This document shows positions 10,138 to 19,551 of a DNA stretch of 64,000 nucleotides, piece after piece. A program made the translations under genes and the position numbers. The notes below the pieces were generated by a model. The model ran no database searches, had not been told where the DNA came from, and was given only the letters and a program-made list of their open reading frames with translations. The first letter of the stretch is position 1. Each line of letters begins with the position of its first letter. The DNA comes from Diaporthe sp. PMI_573 (lineage: Eukaryota; Ascomycota; Sordariomycetes; Diaporthales; Diaporthaceae), in the NCBI GenBank assembly GCA_021399435.1, contig JAJTUP010000001.1:3596001-3660000 (forward strand). Direction: 5' to 3'.

Positions 10138-11890
10138 TTACTTCCCTTGAACCAACTGTCTGATTCTCTTCTCGATAACCTCCCGGCCATCCAACGTCTT
10201 CCATACCTGATGAGGGGCCTTGTTCACAATATCCCAATCGTGCAAGTTCTCGGTCAGATGGGTGAGATCCCGCTGCTTGCCCTCCCACTGGCTGTCGGTC
10301 CGGACCTTAATGGCCGAGCTAATAACGACGAGAGGGACATCGGGTGCTTGGATGGCCCGGCTTGAGGCGACGTCCCGCTTCGTCAGGGAGTCGGCCACCA
10401 GGCTTTCCTGCAGTCTAGCAAATATTTGCTTCCCAGTCTGGTACGAGGCTCTCCCATACACTCGGTCCTCACTCGTGCGGCCGTTGAAGAGGGCTCCGGG
10501 GATGCGGTCGAGGCCAAGAGGGGATATGACCCCCCTCAGCCAGAGAGTGAAGCCTCTCCCGGGAGCAGCAATGCGGTGAAGGAGATCCTCGTGCAGCGGG
10601 TCAATCAAGACAAGGCCCTTGATCTCCTTGCCGTGTCGCGAGGAAAACACACGTGAGTAGATGGATCCGATGCCAGCGCTGGCGAGGATCCAGGGTCCCG
10701 TCTCACCGGCATGGGCGAGTGCTTCGCTCAAAGCCTCTGTCGCTTGGCTGGCAGAGAACGGTGAAGGCGCCGTGTCGCTCTGGAACATCGTCAGCCTTGG
10801 TCGGTGATGCATGGTTGTGCAGACATTGACTTACCCATGCGAATCCGGGCCGATCTGCGAAGCAGTATCTGCCAAGGGACCCATTCTTCAGAGCATTGTC
10901 TGCAAATTGCCACAGTCCATCCTCCACCGGGTCCTCTCCGCCCTCGAAAAGCACGGTCGGTAGCTTATTTCCCTTAGAGTCCGTTTCGTTGCCACGGCAG
11001 TAAAGATGGATCTGATATTTGTCGCCATCCACCGAGTAGAGATCGCCTGGGGGCGCTATCTTGGCGTCCACGGCCCTCAGGATAAGGGTGAAGGTCAGGA
11101 GCAACGCAACTACGGCAAGCACGGCGAATCCAATCGTCGATAGAAGCACTCGAGTCCACTCGAGGAGTGTCCGCCGGGGCTCCTCGCGTCCGGTTAGGCG
11201 TTCTTCCTCTTCTCGTTTCCCTGCTACGTGTTAGTCACCTGCTACACAGTACGGATCCGAAAGTGATGCATTCTGGAATATTCCAAAAACACGCAACAGA
11301 TGGGGAACCATAAAAGGAGAAGTCTTGTACTGACCCCACTGGACGATCCGGTCGGCGGATAGCGACCAGACCGCCATCAGAAACGCCCAGACGACGCTCG
11401 CAATGCCTGTCCATGCCTCCTCATGTCTAGTCTTCTGGACGGACACGTTGATGATTACGTTGGCGAGCAACAGTACCGAGGCCACTGCCGAGAGGATCCG
11501 GGCTGCCTTGGACGGGGCGGCGAAGAAGAGGAGGGTCACAATCAACGTGGACAGGGCAATGCTGGAGTAGCTGAAGCCGAAGAACCCTGACCCTCTCGTG
11601 GATAGGCCGGGAGGCGTGATGAATATGGACACAAGCTGCAGCACCCACCACAAGAAGGTGACGATGGTGAAGAATATAGTGACGTATCTGGTGAACCGTA
11701 CAGTGAACAGGTTGTATGGAGATACCGCTGGATCGTCGGGGCTGAGATAATCAGGTCTGGTGTCGCTGTCGACCCTATTGGGAAGCAGACGTGTGTGCTC
11801 GTCAGGCGGTGGGCCATTGTCGTGGGACTCCGAGTGTCTGTCCCCAGAGGTGCCCTCGTTGTCGTCTCTTCCTCCGAACACCCGCTTCAT
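10138..11890 (-). CDS. Polytopic membrane protein with C-terminal alpha/beta-hydrolase domain
   Basis: Three exons (11890-11335, 11220-10835, 10779-10138; introns 114 and 55 nt) give 527 aa. Residues 1-60 are hydrophilic. Four hydrophobic helices follow at about 69-91, 105-125, 132-151 and 160-179, a charged loop (KREEEERLTGREEP), and a fifth helix at 210-233. Residues 250-527 form an alpha/beta-hydrolase fold: RYCFADRPGFAW is the usual strand before the cap, and GLVLIDP is strand 6 with its acidic residue. The nucleophile elbow is unusual: where relatives have GHSLGG this protein has LASAGIG (Ser348), so the canonical first Gly and His are missing. It may be a divergent lipase or esterase, or a non-catalytic membrane protein; the substrate is unknown. 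Confidence 0.8.
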
Positions 11891-12977
11891 GGTGCCGATA
11901 GGATGTGCGTGTCCACGAGATTGATTCTCAAAAGCCTCGGCGAATATTCAGCCACTGGTGGTAGCAGAGGAGCTCGCAAGCCGAATAGATTGACCTGGAT
12001 TGGTTTCTTTCTTTCCTACGTACAAAGCCGACGGCGCCCAGCCCGCGAGTGTTCCCGGCATGACGCCTTCTCCTTTATGAGGCGACAATTGAGCGTCGAG
12101 TGTCACTATTACAGAAGACAGCACTGATGACGTAGGTCGATGTGCCCACCGTCTGGCGTGCGCTAGGCTCAGCCGTCCACGTCCAGGCGAGGTTTTGTCT
12201 ACCTAGCAGCCGCCCTAAAACGCGGACTAATGGTTTTCAATGTCACCTAGAGAGCCATGTTAGGCGGCTGGCGTTTCAATCTTGGTTTCCAGCCTAGGTG
12301 CCTCGTTTGCGTGCTTTATTCGAAATCATCGAGGTCCCGAGCTTCGCGCGGGGCTGGCGTTGGCCACGGGCACGGCTTGGACTGAGCCGTCACATTTTCT
12401 GCGTATGAACTTCCATCAATCTAGGCGTATGCTGGGGCGGCTCAGAGTGCTCATGGCAGGATAATCTCCTCTGGGATGACCTCCACTGGGATAACATTAC
12501 ATAAAATCAACATGCTCTGGGATGACCTCCTTTAGGATAACGTACTGTCAGATCATCTACACTTAGATGACCTTCTCCAGGATGCCCGCTCATGGAACAA
12601 CATCCTATAGATGACCTTCCATAGGATATCAACCTGTGAGATGCCCTCCTCTGGGGTCATCTCCTGCCTGCTGATAGGCAGTCTCAACTTGCTGTAAAGG
12701 TTACGCAGCCCTGCTCAGATAGAGTCTGTGCATTCGCCACCTTTCGGACAGTGAGCGCTCTGAACCTCGGAGTACACATCTTGCTCGCTTCACCACCAAT
12801 ACATGCAAGTGCACCATATTTTCGATCGTGGCATGACTTGGCGCTGATTCGGCCGCTGTCGACTTGGTCCATGCTGCTGCAAAAAAGCACTTCCACGAAT
12901 GTCGAGACTTGGCTCAGCTGCGGGCCGCCCTGTCTGAACGTTGAGTCTTTCAAGACCTGTAAGCTGGGCTGTTCTCT
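11891..12977. other. Gene-free region upstream of the membrane hydrolase
   Basis: The first part is presumably the hydrolase promoter. From ~12448 to 12672 it holds the first cluster of degenerate 15-nt repeats (separate entry). I see no coding sequence here. Confidence 0.5.
12448..12672 (+). repeat. Degenerate 15-nt repeat cluster A (GGATRACCTCCWNTR)
   Basis: Recurring units such as GGATAATCTCCTCTG, GGATGACCTCCACTG and GGATGACCTCCTTTA follow each other with variable spacers. The core is GGATRAC-CTCC. The same family recurs at 30401-30445 (inverted) and 60053-60390. Confidence 0.75.
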
Positions 12978-13472
12978 TCATCCGGGAGAACGAGGCGATT
13001 GTGCTCCTAACTCTGGCTTCCAACCCGGCCTTGATGAGGTCGTCGAGTATGACTGCGTACTGCGAGCGGCAGGTGAGCTGGCACAAGTCTGACGGTTTCT
13101 TCTCCTCGCTGCCGCAAGGTCCTCAGGATCCGGGCCAGGCCCGGATGGCTTTATCGCCTCCTTCGGTATTGTTGTTGGTGGAACACTACGTGAGATGTTA
13201 GCAGCAAGCAGAGAATATGTTTTCTGCGGCCGTGGCCACAGCCATTCCAAAAAGAACCGGGGTATGGCTGATACTACATACTGCAGCTTCATGCTTGCAT
13301 CCGGGTCGTGGCGAGATACTCCGTTATTTTTGAACATGTCCCTCCTGTGCTGCTCAAAAGCTTGCCCCGATGGCTCGCTCACCGCAACCCACGACTTGAA
13401 TTGCGATAGCCACCGAGCTATGCCACTTTTCGTCTTGGCTTTGTCGGCAGTTTGGTTGTTTTCGTGACTCAT
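12978..13472 (-). CDS. Small conserved fungal protein of unknown function
   Basis: Two exons, 13472-13282 and 13185-12978, give 132 aa. The intron (96 nt) has a strong donor (GTATGT), a GCTAAC branch site and a TAG end. Splicing joins ASMKL to HVPPTTIPKEAIKPSGPGPDP; from memory the pattern PxxAI(K/R)PSGPGPDPE(D/E) recurs in small uncharacterised Sordariomycete proteins, which supports the model. The N-terminal half is basic/amphipathic (WLSQFKSWVAVSEPS, FEQHRRDMFK); the C-terminal half is Arg- and Ser-rich and looks disordered. No signal peptide or membrane helix in the spliced form. The intron length is a multiple of three and has no in-frame stop, so an unspliced 164-residue form is also possible. 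Confidence 0.6.
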   Translation of the reverse strand: MSHENNQTADKAKTKSGIARWLSQFKSWVAVSEPSGQAFEQHRRDMFKNNGVSRHDPDASMKLQYVVSAIPRFFLEWLWPRPQKTYSLLAANISRSVPPTTIPKEAIKPSGPGPDPEDLAAARRRNRQTCASSPAARSTQSYSTTSSRPGWKPELGAQSPRSPG

Positions 13473-15529
13473 ATTCTAACTAGCTAGGCGAAGACAAGCC
13501 GGGTCCCTGGAGCCCTAGGATATCGAGATTCCGCCTACTTCGTCGAGACTGGATTCGGATGTGTGTGTGTTGGCGGCCGGCCTGACGGTAGGCTTGGAAT
13601 CCGGACCAGCCGGGTGAAATCGACGGAAGATAAATCTGAGAGGCCTGAAGCTGAGAGCGCTCGCAAATTGCGACTGACCCTGGTGTGCTCGACCCCGTTC
13701 TCATCTCCGCAGACGCATGTGTTGTAGGCCAGTTTCCCGTGTCGGAGGGTGTGGAACTGTGAGGACGGGTTCCAGTTTTGTTGACAATTCGGCGTGGATA
13801 CATATAAGTAGGTTGCCGTGCAGTATCTGCCTCTTTTCTCGGTAGGGAGGGGCTGCCAGGTCACATCGCTTACAACAACCAGACTCGAGGTCCCCTAGAC
13901 ATGAGATTCTGCCACGAGCGAGTTCACCAGAGAGGGTTGGGGGGGGGGGGGGGGGTAAGGCAATGAGAGCAGAAAAAGCTCGTGATTTTATCCCAAGCTT
14001 CGGGGCTTGGGAAATGAGCGGGAAAATACTTCATTAGTGGAAGACAACAAACATCCTTCCAAGGCAAGAAACCTTGTGAAAGCCTACTGGAGTACACCAT
14101 TGTCGCTACACAATCTAGACCCCGCGCCGCGCCGCGCCGCGTGCCCGAGGATGTCGCCCTGCAGCCACCCGAGACCCGGTATGAGACAGCCTCCTGTACC
14201 CGACGAGGAGACATCCCGATCTTTTTAAGATCTGACACGTGAGCGACCGCAACGCCCAAGGCTGAGAGCACCACAAGTCGACATAACAGCCAGGTTTGCG
14301 CCTCTGGTGCGATGTTGCAAACTGACTGGTGCCCCTAACCGGGGGCTAAAGATGCTTCCCCCACGATATAGCGGCCCTCTGCTGGCGGTTTTTGGCTTGG
14401 ATTGACATGGGTAGGGTAGCACCGTCGCCCCCGCAGTGCTTGCTATTCCAAGGATGTTGGTGCAATTGTGATCACGCCCCTTTCCGGTAGTGTATGAATG
14501 CTTGGTCGCTCGTCGCGTGTGATAGGAGGCTTGCATTGGCTTCCACGCTTCCACCGTCACCAACGAGTGCAACGAGTGGGCGAGGATGAGGAAAGCTCTC
14601 TCAGTCGTCAGTCCAATGACCGCGCGCACTTGGCAAATACTGGCATGGTTAAGGATACCCGCGATCAAGCCCAGTGCGTGATCTCCCGGACCTCATGGAT
14701 TACTCGGTACCGCGTGCTGGTCATCGACTGAAGCTGACGGCCTGAACCCCTGCATGTGTCGCCCGCTGACCCGCGCTCCGTTGTGGAACCGAAGCCCCTG
14801 GGAGTCCTCCAGATTGTCCTTGGTGCATCGCTAACTGACTGCCTACCGAGTCTTTGAGGAGTTGTTCCTTTTGTACTGCGGGAGCCTTGCATACCACGGT
14901 CAGCGAATAGGGGAAGACTTGGCCTACAGTAACATGTTTCATAATAATTCAAGAGGGCGTGGAATGCCAGTTCGGCCACCCACCGTCGCCAACACCAACC
15001 AGTGCCCGAGGACTTCTTGGTGCCTTCCTCCTGGGTCCGGCTGCTGCCCGGGCTGAGTTCCGGCTCCGGGCCCGCTCCTCCCTGCATTTGAAGCCGTTCT
15101 TCTGACCGGCTTCCTGGTTGGGCCCCGCCTCGCATGCTGTGTCCTTACCCACCGCGGTCTTTGCAGCTAGTGGGCCTCAAAAGAGTTTCCAGGGACTCAA
15201 CATGCAAGACGCTAATAATATATACGATTACAACAAATACCGTGGGAACCTTCTGGTGGCGAACTGGGTGCGAGTTGGGAAAGTGAGTTTGGTGGTTTTT
15301 GGACCCTTCTCTGAATATTGACCCCCACCTTTTCCCGCAAATGCACCTGCATGACTTACCACGGACAGACCCCTGCGTCCGCCTTCCCTGCCGATCTGCA
15401 CGTCACCCCAACCTTGGACATCTCACTGCCGCTGCCTTACGGGTTACGACCAGCACGTTGGGATCACGACCCCGGGCGGAACCTCGCTTCGTTTGTCCAT
15501 CTTCCGACAACTACAAACTCCCTTGATAG
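13473..15529. other. Gene-poor 2 kb region
   Basis: No ORF here has domain-like composition. It contains a 17-nt poly-G run at 13939-13955 and a short GC repeat (CGCCG units) at 14121-14141. Open frames of up to 147 codons exist on the minus strand but have no recognisable features. The last few hundred bases are the promoter of the 299-aa gene. Confidence 0.5.
13939..13955 (+). repeat. Poly-G homopolymer (17 nt)
   Basis: An uninterrupted run of 17 G. Its exact length may be affected by sequencing error. Confidence 0.8.
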
Positions 15530-16429
15530 ATGAGAATGGCCGGGCAAAAATCACAGGCCACAACGCAAGGCGGCTCCCCTTCCAGACAGGCTGAGCCGGC
15601 TGCGCCAGTCCCGGAGCCCCTCTCACCTCAGTTCAGGCCTATCCACTCAACCACGCCCATCCCGCCACCAACCATCCCAACTTTCCACCGCCAGACATTC
15701 ACCCACAAGCAGCATCCCCCACAGGTCGAGTCCATCCCTCAGCCCCCGCCCCCACCACAGCCTGTGGACTTCAGCGACAATGTGGACGTGATCGCCCTAG
15801 AGTCTGCCATCCTGCTCCTTCAGAGGCAGAAGCAAAGGGCCGAGGAGGACATCCGTCAGCTGCAGCGCATCAAGAACGAGGCCGTCAGGAAGCCTGCCGA
15901 GTTCGTCCAGGACTTGGCCAGCGGGAAGGTCGGGCAAGGGCCCCAGGCGGTGCCGCCCGACAGCGGCGGTGGGGCTGACGATGACGATTCCTCATCATCG
16001 TCCGACGAGGAGGATGAGGATGATGAGAGCGATGCTGAGATGGCGGACCAAAACGGCGGGGAGGCATCCAGCAGCGGCCTCAAGCCCTCGCCGATGAAAG
16101 CACCAGGCAAGGGCAAAGCCGCCGCAGCAGCAGCGCCGCAGCCCGCACGGCAAGAACCGCCACCGTGGACAAACCTGCCCACCCCGCAGGACGTGGTGCG
16201 CATGCCTGCCATAAACTGGTCCAAGTACGCCGTGGTGGGCGAGTCGCTCGACAAGCTGCACCGGGAGCAGCTCGCGAAGCCCACGATCGGCACGCCGGCC
16301 ACGCTGGCGGCGGACGGCAAGGCGTACGAGTTCAAGGGCGAGCCGAACCCTGACGACGGCAAGAAGTCTGTCGGGATCGCCGCGCCGTACGATCCTTTGC
16401 ATGACAAGATTAAGAAGCCTCGCAAGTGA
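15530..16429 (+). CDS. Conserved fungal protein with coiled coil and acidic Ser/Asp stretch
   Basis: A single exon of 299 aa from ATG 15530 (a second ATG lies two codons on). Residues 1-80 are Pro/Gln-rich. Residues ~84-125 form a charged helix (ALESAILLLQRQKQRAEEDI) likely to be a coiled coil. Residues ~148-172 are an acidic Ser/Asp/Glu run. The C-terminal third (LPTPQDVVRMPAINWSKYAV, then VGESLDKLHREQ) looks like the conserved core. The architecture, a helix plus acidic tract plus a short conserved motif, suggests a nuclear protein that joins a larger complex, but I do not recognise the family and assign no function. It is convergent with the E2 gene. Confidence 0.75.
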   Translation: MRMAGQKSQATTQGGSPSRQAEPAAPVPEPLSPQFRPIHSTTPIPPPTIPTFHRQTFTHKQHPPQVESIPQPPPPPQPVDFSDNVDVIALESAILLLQRQKQRAEEDIRQLQRIKNEAVRKPAEFVQDLASGKVGQGPQAVPPDSGGGADDDDSSSSSDEEDEDDESDAEMADQNGGEASSSGLKPSPMKAPGKGKAAAAAAPQPARQEPPPWTNLPTPQDVVRMPAINWSKYAVVGESLDKLHREQLAKPTIGTPATLAADGKAYEFKGEPNPDDGKKSVGIAAPYDPLHDKIKKPRK

Positions 16430-17306
16430 GGAGATGCTCTGCACATGCTTTGATGTTTAGGAGACCGGAGATACCCAACAATATCACTCACTGCCTCGAA
16501 CACCTTCCCTCGGGTTAGAGACCATGTGCGATGTGGTGATTTGAATATGTGTGCTCTAGACACCCCGTCTGCCACCTGTAAATGCAGGGTACTATGCCAA
16601 ATACCTATTGATATATTGGCCCCTGTGCAATCAGTGGGCTTGGCGACACAGCCAGTCTACCGGTGTATGGTTTTATTGCAGTCTTGCCCAGAGAAATAAC
16701 AGCCGCGCGTCACAAGCAAACATCACTTAATGCTGCCCCTAACACGGAGCTGGCTGGCCAAATCCCACAAATAAAATGTGACCTGATCGAGCCTGGCCAG
16801 CAAGAGCTCGACATGGAAAATCAGCTACCTGGAACCCAGCGAGGCCCAAGAGTCGAGTTGGCCACACGATCCCATCTCGAAAGTCAAATCACGTCTCGCA
16901 GCGTCATTCGACACCATGGTCAAGTGGCACCTGCCATGGGACGTCATTTCCATTTGTGTATATGAAGACTACCAGGCCATGAAAAGGATGTGCTACCGAC
17001 CCCTGTTTCCGAGGCCCAGCAAAGGTATCAAATGTCAACCTCAATGCGAACCATAACGCCGCTGGCAACCAAACCCTCCGAGGGCGTGAACAGGTGGCAC
17101 TCCGTAGAATGCCAACCGCTGAGAACTAAAAGAGGGGGGAAAATCACTGCAAGTGTGGTTCCGTGCTAGTCCTGTTTGCCGTCCGTGAGTATGCCTGACC
17201 ATTCGTGCCCTGTTCCTAAACGCCTGACCGAGAACAATCCATGACCGCATAAACAAACCCTCGCTCAATCATGCAATCCGGTGTAGTAGCTTCAATTGAG
17301 TCGCAT
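16430..17306. other. Convergent 3' intergenic region
   Basis: About 880 bp between the 299-aa gene and the E2 gene, which are convergent. I see no RNA gene or repeat; the ORFs here are short and unconvincing. Confidence 0.5.
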
Positions 17307-19084
17307 CTAGAGTTCCATGGACGCCTGGACTGATCGGCGTAGCCTTTGCTTGTACTGCTTCTTGTCCTGGGGACTGCCCCAGAAAAGCTTAAAAGCTTCG
17401 GGGTAAACGAGGGTCCGCGGGTCGTAAGGGGGGCGGTCCTCCTCCAGCATCTCGATGATTGCCTCGAGATGGGTCTTCATATCCTCCCGGCGCGAGGGAC
17501 TCGAGTAGTAACAGGGCGTTCCGTCCGGGGCGATCCGGTGATGGAAGACTTTTGTCTCGAACCTGGCACGAGGCTGTTCCTCCGGGAACCGTGGGCTCAG
17601 GTGGATCGTGATACGGAACAATCCGTCCTCCAAAGGAGTCATGGGCTTGCCAATGTATGTCAGAACCCAGACGAAGGGGTTGCCACCCTCGAGTTCTACG
17701 TGGTGCGCGAGACCGTGCTGCCTGAAATGTTCCAGGACTTGTTCATACTGTCGGCGCAGGTTGACAGTGACTGTTGCATCCTTGAACTCGGGTGACAACC
17801 CTTGAGCCGCCCACTGATTGGTCTCTTCGTCCAGGACTTTTTTGATGTTTCGCAGCCGCCGTTCCAGCTCTGTGTAGTGGAATTTACCGTCCATGGTATT
17901 GCCTTGGCCCTCGAACGGCATCCTGACGAACGCCTGGCCGTCCTTGACCTCCCCCTTGGCTTTGCGGATCGACTCGAGGTACGACTCGTAGTACCAAAGG
18001 AATCGGCGTTTGCACAAGTCCTTGAAAGGCTCAAAAGCTGTGCCGGCGTCCTCGAGACCGTCCATGTCCACTTCATAATCTTCCTTGTCCGTGTTAGACG
18101 AAGCGGCGACAGTGCCATCCGCACCGATACCCAAGTATTCCTCCAATCGCTGAATGACTGAGATTCGCAGGCTCTCATGGCGGATCTAATGTCAACGTCA
18201 GCGGCTGTTCATATGTAAAGATAGCCGAGGTCACAAGTACCTTTTGCACGTATTCCTTCTGGTTTTTCTTGTCTTGAGCTTCGTTGGCATCCTCAAAGCC
18301 CGGCTCATTCTCGTACGGGTTGGACGACATTAAGCTCTGGATGGAGAGGAGTATAGACTCGAGACCCTGGGCCGAAGACCACTCTTCGCCTCGCTCACCG
18401 CGCCATGTTCTATAGCCAGGTTCAGCATTTACGCCAGGCGGTCGACCTACGAAGCGACATACCCGAGAATAGACCTGTCCGTCAGAGGTCAGCCATAGAA
18501 TCTTTATCAGGGAGCCGGGACCGGACTTACAGACAAACACGTCCCTGTGCATATATGTTTGGGTTGAACCGACACCGGCCACCATTGGTGGTGATTGCAT
18601 TGACGCTGGGTGACTTTCGGGGATAGTCTGCGACAGGAGAGGCATTAGACGATGGATGGGTGCCGATGCACTTTGCAACGGAACAGGCTGACCTTTGTTG
18701 AATTTGAACGTGAACTGTTCCTGTTAGCATTGGATCCGCGATAGGCCCCGGGGATGGGACTCTACAAACCTCAAAGAAGCCAAACTCGTAAGGTGTCTCG
18801 TGGGGACCGATGATCAGCGCCTTCACGTTGCGTACGTCGACATCGCGGCATGCGACGGCCAGAGCTAGGGACAAGTTAGCGGAGCGAGGCGAGCCAGATG
18901 TTTGCAAAGCGTGCGCGTACAGAGGTCGGAGTTTCTCTGGATGTCGCTCAACTCCTGAACAACCAGTTAGCACGATGCTGGTGTACTGCAAACCGAGGCA
19001 ATCAACTCGTGAGCCAGCTGGTGTGACCCCGCAGTGAGGCAGCGGACATGCCTTGGTTATCCTGATGATGGATTGATCCGCCAT
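17307..19084 (-). CDS. UBE2Z-like ubiquitin-conjugating enzyme with two E2 domains
   Basis: Eight exons: 19084-19052, 18954-18921, 18864-18770, 18714-18693, 18627-18531, 18474-18463, 18409-18241, 18185-17307; 446 aa. Residues 1-150 are an E2 fold close to UBE2Z: ETPYEFGFFEFTFKFNKDYP, then RFNPNIYAQGRVCLSILGTW with the active-site Cys93, then SIQSLMSSNPYENEPGFE. The joins were chosen because they rebuild this block exactly. Intron 1 (97 nt) begins with GC; the other six are GT-AG, 53-65 nt. Exon 4 is 22 nt and exon 6 only 12 nt. A linker (~170-315) leads to a second E2-like domain (PFVWVLTYIGKPMTPLEDGL, then HHRIAPDGTPCYY), where Cys379 is at the catalytic position, though the HPN-type motif is lacking. 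E2s take ubiquitin-like proteins from E1; which modifier this enzyme uses is not known. Confidence 0.88.
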
Positions 19085-19551
19085 GGCGGGCAGTCCTCAA
19101 GGCGAGGGGGATAGAACGGTTCGCATAGGACTGATGGTACTGATTCCCGGGGGTGTTGGGATAGAGCAGTCGCCGAAGAGAGTGGTGGACTTGACTTGAA
19201 ATACAAGAACTGGTCTGCTTCCCAAAGTTAGCGGAGAAGTTGCCGTCAGTCTCCCGGGCGGATGACTTTCAGCAGCGGCCTCAGGGCTGAGTGGGGAAGT
19301 ACAAGGAACCTAGGTACACTAACACACTACTAGCCCAGGCAGCCCAGCAGAAGTGGCAGGCAATTCAATGTGGGGATCCCGACAGTGGAGGGGACAAAGC
19401 AGTCTGACGCGTCGCAGCGGTAAGACGCGTAAATAGGTTTCCTTTGAACTACAAGCCTCACCTCTTTCACGCACTCATTTTCCTACAGGGCCGCTCCCCT
19501 TCCTGTGACAATCGATCCGCCCAGACAGCCCCAGACAGACCCACGCCTAGG
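19085..19551. promoter_or_regulatory. Divergent promoter, E2 gene / rfc2
   Basis: 467 bp between divergent start codons. It contains a CCTAGGTAC motif at ~19309-19317 and two ACGCGT boxes (separate entry) on the rfc2 side. Confidence 0.55.
19407..19430 (+). promoter_or_regulatory. Two MluI cell-cycle boxes (ACGCGT) upstream of rfc2
   Basis: ACGCGT at 19407-19412 and 19425-19430, about 145 and 127 bp before the rfc2 ATG. ACGCGT is the binding site of the MBF (Mbp1/Swi6, S. pombe Cdc10) factor that drives G1/S transcription of replication genes, which fits the downstream gene. Confidence 0.65.

Noticed and set aside
12790..13086. Alternative frame for the 3' part of the 132-aa gene
   Set aside because: I first joined this frame through an intron ending near 13124, but splicing at 13281-13186 keeps the PSGPGPDP motif coding and is better supported.
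14225..15135. Minus-strand frames of about 150 codons in the gene-poor region
   Set aside because: They lack domain features, have no plausible splicing partners and overlap each other in different frames.
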